Notes under the pieces: generated by a model
Told to the model about the DNA's origin: nothing
The model's input: the letters and a program-made list of their open reading frames with translations, nothing else
The model's database searches: none
NCBI RefSeq assembly: GCF_022376445.1
Contig: NW_025955084.1
Coordinates: 58,962 to 122,961, forward strand
Reading direction: 5' to 3'
DNA from: Fomitopsis serialis
Taxonomy: Eukaryota > Basidiomycota > Agaricomycetes > Polyporales > Fomitopsidaceae
DNA length: 64,000 nucleotides
Translations under genes and position numbers: made by a program
In this document: one piece after another, positions 13,261 to 31,663 of the stretch
How positions within the stretch are numbered: position 1 is the first letter of the stretch
Layout: each line of letters opens with the position of its first letter

Positions 13261-13269
13261 TTTCTTACA

Positions 13270-15590
13270 TACAGCAGGCATCATGGATTAATTCAATTGT
13301 ACATAATATTCCCAGATTTTATCAACATTTTCTGAGCCCAGACTGAGCAGCTGAATGGAAACTGCCATTTTTGGAAGGCCAGCTTCCCTATATAGCGGAT
13401 CCCAGATGTCAGAGAATCAATGGGCAGTCTACAGGCTTTGATAGAGTCACTTTGAAGGTTGAAAGCAGTGCACTCATGTGTACAGAGGCATATGTGGGTT
13501 TTTCAGTTTTGTGGATTGTGCCATAACCACTGAAGTTGATGGGCAAGTCACAGCAGCTACAGACTCTATGACATCATACCTATCAGAGAGAATATTTTGG
13601 GGATTTGTTGTATTTGTGAAGGCTACAGTACAGCAGATACATGGACTTGAGAGCCTTTGGCCAAATACAGCAAGGCCAGTCAGAGGCTAATTCCCTTAAA
13701 CAGCATATTTCAGTGGAGTCTGGGAGACTACACTGCAAGATGACTCGTCCACAGGTCAAAATTTTGACCTGTGGACAAGTGAACCTCACATGGCATGTGG
13801 CTGAGCCTATTGCACCAGACTCTGTGTTTCTGCTATCCATCTCCTCCACAAGTACTCAGCATCACACATAAGTCCTATCAACCCACAATGGGACAATAGT
13901 GTTATCTAATGTTTTGCTCATTTTCCTGCCATTTATGCAACACTGTAAAGGTGATCTATCATCAACTTCCCAAACAGGCAAGGGATCTACCATATATGGT
14001 GATTTTTCATATCTGGTAGCCATAGACCCCTGCATAAGATTGTCAGCCTGTAGGACTCTCCAGTAAGGGCAGTAAATGCAAAACAACATTTGTACATATG
14101 CCTCTGCATCACTTGCCTTGGTCAGTACACTGTGAACAAGCACTGGGATACCTAATTTGGACCTCCATACCTGTGTGCAAGGAGCATTGCATGGGAGTCA
14201 ATATTCCGAGATTTCTCCACATTCAATGTGCTCTAGTCAGAGTCTAGACAGTGCTGCTGACCACATCGGGCAAGCCATCAAAAAACTCGGCTGAGATTGA
14301 ATGATTCCCTTAGAAGGCAAGGTTTGCCAGTGGTTCAACCAATGACATTGCTCCAAAATCCCTTTTGGGTGACCTGAGTTGCAGAAATGCAGGGCTGCAG
14401 TTGTATACAAGTCCGCTTCGGCAATGGGCGCTTAATGGGCGCTTAGTAAGCGGTGTCAGTGCAGACTGTTACTGTGTCAAGAGGGCTTGTATAGACTTGA
14501 AAAAAGCGGAATATTCAGAAGATATTCAGAATGAATGAGGTCAAATCCTTATAGCCTTCCATGATACAATTGTTGCATCAACTAGGGCAGTATACTCAAT
14601 AACACAGTGAAATTCACATTCAGGGAGCTCATATAAGCCTATGATCACACTTCAGACAGTGTCTCTGCAGCATACAAAGCCTGACATCATAGTAGCATGG
14701 ATACATATGTATGGATGGCCATTATATATCCCCAGATTGTGTCTATGTGTCTATATGCCAGCTACATGCCACAACTACCATATAGAGTAGGTGTCCTGCC
14801 CAAAGAGGAAGTAGGACAAGATGTGGTGCCCATGGAGGTCACAAAAATGCAGAAAATCTGTCAAATATACAGAAGTACCCAATAGGAGAATCTGAGTGCT
14901 TGGGATTATCATAGACATCACTACACCATGTAGATGGACTACAACATGTGAAAAGAGGTTCAAATGGCTCATTGTGGCTGATTCTGGCTGTAGTGCAGCA
15001 CCCACTGAGTTGTACAGTGTCTGAATCACATATGTATGTCATTACAGACATATGGAACACATCTGAGGCACAAATAGGCACTTTGACATCTGCAGAGGCA
15101 CATGTGGATTTTTTTATTTTGCATTTTCTGGACCAGCCAGCCACTCTAGCTACTCAATAATGATAGTGTATACTCTCTGAATGAAGGGCTATCAGATCAG
15201 TATACTAAGTCCATTCACAATTGTTACTAACTAGGGCTATGGGGCAGCCTATAAGTGTGAGCGCTAGCAGTGAGCTGCCTGGCTGCCAGTCACATGACAT
15301 GCTCACCAGTTGCCATATTGGGTGCCACTCGAAGTGTTTCTTGGGCCCTCACCCCAGGACAAAGCACTGAGTCACAGCATTTGTTTGGTGGTGTTGGTGC
15401 AAGTCGCGTCGTCTGGGAGTCTGAAAAATTTGAACTCCGCTAACTGACCATAACAAATGTTAACTATACATGGTAAGCTGGGGGCAAATGACTGTACCTG
15501 TGGGAAAAAACTGCCGCATTGGGCGCCACTGGAAGCGTTTCAGGCCCGTCCATCATAAGAATGATACCTTTGTACCTCAGGGATCGTAAT
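13270..15590. repeat. Repeat family copy D
   Basis: About 2.3 kb, and the longest intact reference for the family. Its left part matches copies B and C (a block around TTTTCTGAGCCCAGACT). The segment at 13834-13940 and that at 15040-15590 reappear fused in copy A, and 14225-15590 matches 8200-9545 in copy B. It ends at CCTCAGGGATCGTAAT. CpG is depleted except in patches at about 14395-14465 and 15400-15590. Coding capacity is absent, so it is presumably non-autonomous. Confidence 0.8.
13747..13776. repeat. Perfect 30-bp palindrome
   Basis: Two 15-base arms, GTCCACAGGTCAAAA and its complement, without a loop. The core fits GTCSACAGGYC...GRCCTGTSGAC, the same pattern as the hairpin at 12778-12820, with both arms changed together. 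Confidence 0.95.
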
Positions 15591-15960
15591 TGAGAGCAGG
15601 GTCAGCCACATCATCACATTTAGCTCACTACATTGCAGGGACCCATCTATATGGGTTGTAATCTATGAAGATATATTCTTATATATGTGTGTGATTGTTT
15701 CTAGGCCACAATGAATCATAATCAAAGTGATGTACCCTGTCATGGACGAGGGGTCCAGGATACTAAGCCAATGCTTACCAGAAATGGGTATCATCACACA
15801 GTGTGATTTTTCCTGCACTCAGTTCTCTATGTATTGGCCTCAAATCATGTACAGGTAATATACAGATGTCCTTGGTGCAATGGTTATATTTTTATATCCA
15901 ACCAATCACCTTCTGTCAAGCTGGCCCCCTACAAGGCAGGAGGTTCTCTCATTGGGTGTG
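15591..15960. other. CpG-poor spacer, no gene
   Basis: Follows the shared 3' border of repeat copy D. No reading frame or repeat match was recognised. Confidence 0.4.
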
Positions 15961-15965
15961 TATAT

Positions 15966-16416
15966 TGTGATGATTGATTAGTTAGCCTGCTTACTAAGTA
16001 GTTAGTGAAGTAAGTACTCATGGCAATGTATGTTGAACGTACTGGAAGGATCAACAAACATGTGGAATATGCAGGCATATGCTTGAACGTACTCACTGCA
16101 TGAGTAAGTCGAGTGTTTGCAACGAAGCTCAAGAGTATATAGGAAGGATGAAGACAGGACATATGACATGCTTTGCTAGGCAAACATCTTTGCCCCCTTC
16201 GCTCTCCCTCTCTTTGCTTCTCCTCTCACCCTCATCTTTCTTCCCTCTCGCTAACCACTATGTTCATTGTTTGTAGTTAGCAATAGAAACACTTTCCCTT
16301 CTGACCCTTGTGTGACGGCCTGATCACCCATCTTGCCTATGACCTAAGTGTTCTTGAGTGTACCGAACCCCCAAGAATAACGAGACTCACCTAACCGGTG
16401 CCTGTCTTGTTACACA
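15966..16416 (+). mobile_element. Putative solo LTR
   Basis: A 451-bp block starting TGTGATGATTG and ending TTGTTACACA, so it has TG...CA ends. It is flanked by TATAT (15961-15965) and TATAC (16417-16421), a possible 5-bp target duplication with one mismatch. A TATA-like element (GAGTATATAGG, about 16131-16141) is followed by a long pyrimidine-rich stretch at 16195-16260, as in retrotransposon LTRs. It retains about ten CpG inside a CpG-poor tract, which suggests a later insertion. No internal retrotransposon genes or second LTR are present. Confidence 0.5.
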
Positions 16417-16421
16417 TATAC

Positions 16422-18613
16422 TCCAAGATGTCAATAGGCATGCTCTCAGTACCTCAGCAGCTGTTTGGCCTGAGATATGAGTACATTGGATACTGTTGAT
16501 GAGTTGAGGAGATGCACTTGGCATGTACCCAATATGGATAACATCATACAGACTGATTTCTCCTACCTCCAGTTTACACTGTATTGGCTTGCAATGCAAT
16601 ACAAACATTGATAGGATGGATTCAATCATTCTGGTATTGCCACAATGAGAATGTTGAGCTGAGCTCTCCAAATGTGAATATCTTTATTACTATTTTGGCA
16701 CATCCACATGGAAGTTAGTCTGTCAGACTAGTGTACATGAATGTATTGAATGATGTTCAAGCACTACATCAATGAGCCTTTATGATGACAAAGACCCAAA
16801 CATCACAACTAGGAATTGTATTGCCAGGCATGGCCCGCTCCCCACCAAGTTACACAATATGATGGTGCTACACTTGATTGTTAATCCCTCACATGGTAAT
16901 TGCCTGGAGAATCTACTATATTGGGCTGGGATCTTGGCCACCTTGCCAGTTGAAGAGCTCCCTCAAGGCAAATCACAGTGTTTCTGCTTGGTTTAGTGTG
17001 TAGATCTATAGAAGAACATCTAAAGAATATTACAAAAATACTAGAAAAGATAGCAGCTCATTGAGATGACAACAGTAGGCATCTTCACAATGAGAGTACA
17101 GGAAGCCAAACTGACTAGGAAGTTAGTCACACTATGCACATGGAGTTTTGAGGGCCATTTCTGTGGGTAGCAAATCTTGTGATAGTAGTCAGAGACATAC
17201 CTATGAAGGTTTGACAGCTCCTGACCCTGTGATATGACCAAGAAAACCAAATACAGTTGATGGGTCCAGAACACTTGGCCACTGCTTACCAAATATGGCT
17301 ATAGTTGCTCGGAATGATTTCTCCTGCTCCCAGCTCTCAATCTATAGGCTTCAAACTGTGTCAAGTCAAATAATAGATGCATATTCAGCCTCTAAAATTT
17401 ACAATAGATCAAGTGGTGGTATGAGGCTGCAATGACTGACTACCTAGTGCTGACTGAGATCTAGGCCCAATATAGTATTTTTTTAGCTATACAATGTACA
17501 GATTCACAGCACTCCAAAGTATAGACAAACTAGGCAGCACTTGGCTTGTTCATATGGGCAATTTGCAAGGATGATTGCATTAAGCATTTACAATGGTATT
17601 CATCTATTATTGCCCACTTTACAACTGGATGTTGCTGTTAATTGGACACTGTGACCCTCATAACAAAATAGTCACATGAAGTTACTGGGTTACTTTGAAT
17701 GTTTGGCTCATTAGATGGCAACTAGATAGTGCAGAAGGTGGATGGTGTATCAGCAGTCTGCATTGAAAAGATACTAGCAGTCTTTCCAAGCTTTACTTCT
17801 GATGTAGCAATTCTTCACAAACAGACACATCTAAATCAAAGGGATCACATTGCCAAGCATTGCCCTCTCCCCAGCAAGTGGTTATGAGACCCAACTTGCT
17901 TCTTTCCATTCAGTCATTGATCCATTTTCTCAATTATTGTGTTTCACTGCTCTCTATTTAAACCAAGGACAATCAGAACAGTTTACTATTCCTACACCTT
18001 ACAGTAGTTTTTCTGATTGTATTGTGGATCTTATACTATCAATAGTACACTAAGGGATGCATGGAATATGCTGGCCTTACTCCAATTCTCATGCATGTTC
18101 AGCACACAGTGGCAGTGGATGCACATGTTGAGAACCATTTCCTTTGTGAGACTCACACCTGAGTGCCTTGCCAAAGTAAAGTAAATACAAGTTTTGTATT
18201 TCCTCACTTCCCATAATGTACCTTACCTATGAATCATTATTGCTGCACCTCAAAGACACCTGATTTCTGTTGTGTCTCCAAATGATCTCCCAGTTTCCAT
18301 ACACTAGGCTTACATTGTGTTGAAAATTGTCAGTTTACTGTCTCAAGGACCACTGTTCTCTCTAGGTTTTGATGACTGTAAAGCTTTCTGCACATGTTGT
18401 CCTGTTGGGATCAATTGTGATGACATACCAGATTCTAGACATCAGCTACATTCTCAAAGAATGGGCCTGGCCATGGACACGCATACCAACCCCCACAGCA
18501 AGCACTGGAAATTCAAGTGTTCCACAAAGACAGCATTCGTGTCTGCAATAGAAAGCGAATAATGATACACACATACATCAAGACGATACAACGAACAACC
18601 TATCCGAAGCACA
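16422..18613. other. CpG-poor tract, no gene recognised
   Basis: About 2.2 kb with the same depleted composition as the repeats to its left, but without clear similarity to copies A-D. Open stretches at 16772-16996 and 17850-18053 resemble nothing known. The composition returns to genomic normal close to 18600, at the 3' end of the next gene. Confidence 0.5.
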
Positions 18614-23116
<4,503 letters not shown>

Positions 23117-23640
23117 TCATACTGAGAACATGTTACGAAATACCCATGCAGACTCGTGGACCGACATAACCCACCCACTGGTCCTGGGTGTCAACTCCGG
23201 AGGAGAGCTAAGAGCTTCATACACCGTTACCTGCTTGAAGTTCTGGGGCGGCGACTGCGGGTCAAACGTAGATATCCCCTCGCCCAAGAAGCCCGAATCA
23301 GGCCATGCCCGCTGGCCTGTTCCGTATGATGAGCAGAGCGCGTTCTTGATAAACGTACCACACCGAGCCATCGAGTGTGCTGTGACGATAGCCCGCTAGC
23401 GCGACCGGAAGCTGCGGCAGTGGACAAGCACATTCCTGTTTTCGTCGCGAGCCCAGTCGATGCGTCGCTAATGATGTCTTGCAGGTCTTCATGATGTCGG
23501 CGCGGCAGTAATGAACATTCACACTGTCGTTTCGGCTCTGCGGCTCTGCCACGAGGACGTCGGTCATACTCCATGCTGCAAGCACTTGGAGTGCAGCAGC
23601 AGACTGTCCCGGAATGAGGTATGGAAGTTCTACTGAGGCA
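23117..23640 (-). pseudogene. Decayed dual-specificity protein phosphatase
   Basis: Pieces of a dual-specificity phosphatase are readable in the right order but in different frames. They are a start-like segment (YLIPGQSAAALQVLAAWSMT), a helix (HHEDLQDIISDAS), the strand before the catalytic loop (DENRNVLVHC) and the helix after it (AIVTAHSMARCGTFIKNAL). The loop that should read HCxxGxxRS reads HCRSFRSR and is followed by a stop, and frames change on both sides. The active enzyme would remove phosphate from Tyr or Ser/Thr; this copy cannot. The neighbours are intact genes, so this looks like a true relic. Confidence 0.6.
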
Positions 23641-23936
23641 GTAAACCTAATGTCCTTGTACCGTTTCGTCGGCGTTGGGCAGTGTCTTCATATTCCCTTT
23701 GCGTTGATACGTGTCCCCGACATTCTCTAGCCTCTCGTGTATCATCTGAGTTAGCGTTCACCATGACTGGAATACAATTATTCGTTTTGCAGCACTGGTG
23801 CTTCGCATGCCCACTTGAAAGTATAATCGCGTCTGTGCTTACGTAACACGCGTCGACGCGCGTCGAGCGTCAGACTTGCTGCTCGCAGGGACACGCACGC
23901 CTCAGCTTCTCTCCTCCATCCTCACTTTTCCTCGCC
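23641..23936. promoter_or_regulatory. Intergenic region upstream of PRE4
   Basis: About 300 bp between the phosphatase relic and the proteasome gene. A pyrimidine-rich stretch (about 23905-23933) sits directly before the ATG, as in many fungal housekeeping promoters. CGACGCGCGTCGA-like palindromic sequence lies at about 23853-23865. No proteasome-specific element was recognised with confidence. Confidence 0.4.
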
Positions 23937-24985
23937 ATGGACCACTTTCCGACCAACTGGGGCCGACCCGTAAGTCCTTGATATGCTATCATATCATCTT
24001 ACCGACTAGGGTGTAGCGCAATGAGCTCTACGACCAGTACAACACCTTCCCGCTGCACCAACGACCCGCCAACCACACCGATGCATTCGCGGGTGGGGTT
24101 CAGCGCACACAGTGCGTACATCACGAATCATTACCTACAGACACGACTGACACACTGCAGACAGCCGATTGTAACAGGAACCAGCGTGCTCGCTATCCAG
24201 TACAAAGACGGCGTCATGATGGCTGCAGACAACCTCGGTGCGCTTGCCTCATCCCTCTTCTACACTAAAGCTAACTCCCAGCCCGCAGCGTCTTACGGAT
24301 CCCTCGCGCGCTTTAAGGATATCACCCGTCTGCACGCCGTCGGCAACTCCACCGTCGTCGGTGCGTCCGGCGACATGTCCGACTTCCAATATATCCAGCG
24401 CGTCCTGGACGAGATCGTCACGGACGAGTTCACCGCCGGCGACGGGCACTCACTCGGCCCTGCGGAGTTGCACGAGTTCCTCGCTCGTCGGATGTATGCG
24501 CGCCGCTCGAAAATGAACCCCCTCTGGAATGCGCTCCTCGTAGGCGGTTTCGAGAACGGCAAGCGGTGAGTGCTTGTTGCATATATCCGCAGCGGGTACT
24601 CAAAGGTGTCGCAGATTCCTCGCATTTGTCGACCTTCTGGGCACGACGTACACGGCACCTTCACTAGCGACCGGGTACGGCGCACACATCGCCCTCCCCC
24701 TCCTCCGCGAGATCGTTGATCCCAACCCCGATGCAATCACCGAGGACGCAGCGCGCGAGATCCTTCGGAAGTGCATGCGCGTGCTGTACTACCGAGACGC
24801 TCGCAGTCTGGACAAGGTCTGCAGTCTACGCAACGTCCCACTCGACGGCGACTGACGCTTCAGTTCTGCAGTACCAAATAGCTACGGTCACGGAAGCCGG
24901 CGTGTCGATATCCGATGCAGAGAAACTGGAGACCAACTGGGACTTTGCGGAGGGGATTCGCGGGTACGGCGCCCAGACACAATAG
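23937..24985 (+). CDS. PRE4: 20S proteasome subunit beta-7 (Pre4/PSMB4)
   Basis: A non-catalytic beta subunit of the 20S core particle that degrades ubiquitinated proteins in cytosol and nucleus. Six exons (introns 23970-24016, 24112-24160, 24238-24288, 24566-24614, 24817-24871) give 265 residues, the usual length. Diagnostic stretches are TQQPIVTGTSVLAIQY, VGASGDMSDFQYIQRVLDEI, ARRSKMNPLWNALLVGG, APSLATGYGA, RKCMRVLYYRDARS and the family-typical ETNWDFAEGIRGYG tail. The start is ATG 23937 in a good context (CGCCATGG), with a short propeptide before TQQPIVTGTS. All exons are in frame and no defect is visible. Confidence 0.97.
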
Positions 24986-25547
24986 ACATGCGCTGTCGCG
25001 TTGTGCTGGATCGACCATCTGGGACGGTCCGTGTATGACTTGCCGATCTTCTTGTATCACCAATAATGACAGTCGTGGATGTTTTACACGTTGCTTACGG
25101 TTCGAGCTTGCACTCTCAGACTTCCAAACCGTAGGCCATCTGGCTGTTCGTGACGGGCTCTTGTGCATACAGGCTCTAACATGGCTCAGCGTTGATCGCG
25201 CAGACGCTAACCATTTGGGTTTGCAGGCACACAGACAGTAGCTCCAGTGCATTCGAGCAGTAAGTTCTGTCATATCATAACACAGCTATATACAATCTTC
25301 GTTCTCGTCATATTTTCTGAGGTATGTAGGTCGTGTGCATCTGTTCGTTATTCGTCTCTTTGATCTCTTTGGTTCGTATTAGAACTCCTTGCGCCGCCTT
25401 TCACAGGCAGCAATCCACGTGTCCATCCCTTGCCCTTTCTTTGTCATCTTGTCTTCGGGAGCCACTCCAAACTCACCGAACCACTGCTTTCCCTTTCCTG
25501 CCTCTCACATTGTCGCCATTGGGCACGTCGCTGGAGATCTCAGACGA
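24986..25547. other. Convergent 3' region, no gene recognised
   Basis: Separates the ends of PRE4 (plus) and the next gene (minus). It probably holds both 3'UTRs; nothing else identified. Confidence 0.5.
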
Positions 25548-28218
25548 TTAATTGGCACCGCACTGCAGAGGTTCAGGTACGTACCGTGACGCGTCTTGCG
25601 TGCCTGCATATTGAGTAGAAGGTGGTAGCGTCCTCGCGGTGGCGGCCTTCCCTTTTCTGACTGCCTGTTGGGCCGACCCTTCGTATACATTGTCGCCTTC
25701 AACGAGATGGTCTGACTTCCCATGGACAGATTTTTCTCCTGAGGCATTCGAAGTCAAACTAGCGTTCCCCGCAAAACACTTGCTTTTGCGCTGAAAATCC
25801 ACGAGGGACTCCGCCACCTCAAGGTCCTCAGCACCCCGATCCCTCATCCCAGCCGAGCGGATTAGAATCGCACCAGTCAGAGTCCGCTGGATTGTATAGT
25901 CTTCCCCTTGACTCACGTTAGTCCACAGCCGAACGGTCCACCGGTACCAGCACTCCCATGGGCTCCGCACCTGGTACCTCGGGCCTATCAGCGCATACAG
26001 CCGACCGAAGTTCTTTACGGCGTTCTGTCTCAGTCCCCCGTCTTGGGCCAACGATGTATGCTGCATCATGGTCCAGGTGTTCGTCCACAGGTCGCCCACT
26101 ATGGCCGGATCGTACGTGAGGGGAGGTGGAGGGAAGGGCACGTTGTACCAGCCGTCGGCGCTGAAGAGCTGTGCCATCTCCTCCATCTCCTGCTCGGTCG
26201 GTCGCGTGTTCGTCCTATCAGCTTGCTCGTCCCTGACGCCGTCCGCATTACTCGCAGCAGTGGGTAGATAGTCTCCAGGCCATCCCGGGCATTGATGCGT
26301 TTTCCGACAGGCCTCGCTAACGCAATCGTCAAGAAAGGTCTTTGCTCGCTCCCTGTCTTCGAGGGCATAGTGCCCGCCGTTATGCTTCCTATTCCAATGC
26401 TCACGTACCGTATTCCAGAAGTGTCGCCAGAAGACCTCGCGCCGGCCCCAATTGATATTCGCCTTCAACGCTGTGTTTAACACCCAAGCATTCAGGTGGG
26501 GAAACATCAACATATAGTTGTACAGGTCGGTGGTGGACTGCCAGTCGTGGATAGAGGGAGGGAGAGAGGTGATGACGAAAACCAAGAGGTACGTCTCCCG
26601 AAGACTCCATGGTCGGTGAGCTAGTATGTCCTGCGCGTTTGCTGGTTCAGGAGGGGTCGAACTGAGCTGGACAACGGGTTGCAGAGCCAGCGATGAAGTA
26701 TTGGGTCCAGCTCTCTCTGGTTGCGAATTGCTAAGATCGAGCGAAGTTGCTGGTGCCAGTTGCGGCGACTTCAGCGCTGGCGTATTGACAGTTGTTGAGG
26801 AACTGGGAGCCGGAGATGGATTCGAGATTGGCGCAGGAGTCGACGCTGGCGATGCGAACTGTGGCTGTGCTGAACTGGGTGACGGTGCTAAACTGAGTGT
26901 CTGGGATGCGGCATATTGTGGCACCGGTGTGTTCTCCTGGGACATTTCGGTTAACGGGCCCAGGGTAACAACAGCGTCGTTGTCCTGACTATGCGCTAGG
27001 TGGACGGGTCCTAGTAGTGAGCGGGGTGCCAGAGGCAGCGATGGGTTGCGTGCGCTGGTTATCTGTGCGGGCGGCATCCCCAAGGATGAGTTGGACAACA
27101 CATCGTTATCATCTTGGGGTGCTTGTGTCGTACGGAGAGCTGAGCTCGTCGCGTCAGGAAAGTTGATATTGGCATCGCGCTGTCCAGTGATCGAGACGAC
27201 GGCCGCAGTCAACCCGCGTTGTTCGAGCGGATTGTCATGCAATTCTGCATGCTCGATCTTGGGCTCTGTGGCAGACGATGACATATCCAGACCCCCGCGA
27301 TTTTGGGCTGCGGTGTGGTGGTCGTTGATTGCCAAGGGCTCAATATCCATTAAACCATTGAATCTTACACGCGTCGTCCGTGCAGGATCCACACTCTCGT
27401 TTGCGCTTGTGTGGGATGATATTGCAGGACCTTGCGGGAGCTGCTCGGGATCGTGTACGGAGCCCATTGGTCCAGAGGTGCTTAGGCGACGTTCGTCGGT
27501 ACCGGCATCGAAAGATCGGCACTCGGATGCTCTGTCCATTCCATTGATACTATGTTCAGGTACATTCATACTCGGACGATATTGCAGCGTGCAAGGAGCC
27601 TCCTGATCCGTGTGATTGTGGCCCGGCCTCTCACTTGACGCGTGATCCATGACTCTATGTGGCCCTCCTGATAGTCGACTCTGAGACATAGATTGTCCCG
27701 TAGAGAGGCAGGATCCCGTGTAAAACGCGTTCATGCCAGCGCGTGCATGGTGTCCGTGTTCCGTACCTGCTCCGGCACCATTTAACGCAGTACCATTCCC
27801 GTTCGGTGAGATGGATGCCTGCCGCAAAGAAGCAATGGATGTGGGGTTAGACAGACTGAACATAACAAGCGCAAGTGGTACTGACCGGATAGGTGGCGTG
27901 CAGGCTATTGGCACCCTTGGCGGCACTATGGGGGTGAGCTCTCATACTCGCAGGCGCTGGGCAATGGAGGGGATAGATCAGTGCTTCACAGTCGTAGGTG
28001 TCGCTGATTGTCGGCGAAGACGGTACTGTGGATGATCGTGGTAGCGGGACAAGTGAAGGAGCAGACGCGCCGAGTTTACAAGTGTGGGCCACCCTGGCCA
28101 CACCGTGCACGGGATGTGGCTGTATTTCGACGCTCGTGACCGCGTCATGTCGCGAATCGCCCAGGCCCCAGTCGCAATATGGGCTTATAGATTGAGTTTC
28201 TGGAATATATTGAGACAT
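25548..28218 (-). CDS. Unrecognised 867-residue protein
   Basis: A single long open frame (27818-25548) joins a first exon through an intron at 27819-27885, which has a CTAAC branch site. The product is about 867 residues. The N-terminal half is low-complexity (Ser, Pro, Thr, His). From about residue 460 it looks folded: RPWSLRETYLLVFVITSLP, MLMFPHLNAWVLNTALKANI, FWRHFWNTVREHWNRKH, and later SPWECWYRWTVRLWTNVSQG. This Trp- and Arg-rich helical region recalls DNA-binding or chromatin proteins, but I cannot assign it to a family. ATG 28218 is a guess: another upstream exon (starting near 28356) could splice in through an intron with AATTAG-like branch and CTCAG acceptor. Confidence 0.6.
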
Positions 28219-28908
28219 ACCAAGTACCATACATATGGCGTTGAATTCTGAGCATGTAAACATTCTAATTAGCGTTTGAGACCAAGTAGTACGCACTGAT
28301 AGCTTACCGCCAGGATGGTCATTACCTCTGACCCCGGTGGTTGTGTCAGCAAACAATGCCAGAACTGAGACAAATTCTCATCGAACTTGCAGCTTGAGCC
28401 ATATCAATGCGGCCATGACACGAACTAGTAGCGGAGAGCTGCTTGGGTATACCACTTCTGGCAGTACCGGTCGTCCCTTGTATCCTGAACTCGATAAGAT
28501 GGCAGACATCTTCATCCAAAGGCCAAGATATGTCAGAGTGTGACAAACAAGACGTACGAGGATGTTTCGGTACAGCCATAGACGATAATGCACAATGCAG
28601 CTGATGAGAGTTGTGGCAAGAGCCGCACAAGAGTCGAGGCGAAGTTACCTACGCGGTCAGGTGACCCCCTATGCATTTCAATCCGCACGCAAGTTACATA
28701 AATTAGGTTCGACGCAACCCACTGCCTGTGTGGAGGGTCTGTAAAATGAGACTGATGCGCACCAATGCGCACCGAAGAACGACCTTGACATCTTCGTGTT
28801 GCTATTACAATCATGACACGGTCGAGTACTAGCATACGACTCCTCACCACAAAATCTACAGAGGCCATCGTACATACAAAACGATCGCTACCAGCAAGCT
28901 ACTGTAAA
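28219..28908. other. Intergenic, no gene recognised
   Basis: May contain the 5' exon or promoter of the preceding minus-strand gene and the 3'UTR of PRP43. No other feature identified. Confidence 0.4.
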
Positions 28909-31663
<2,755 letters not shown>

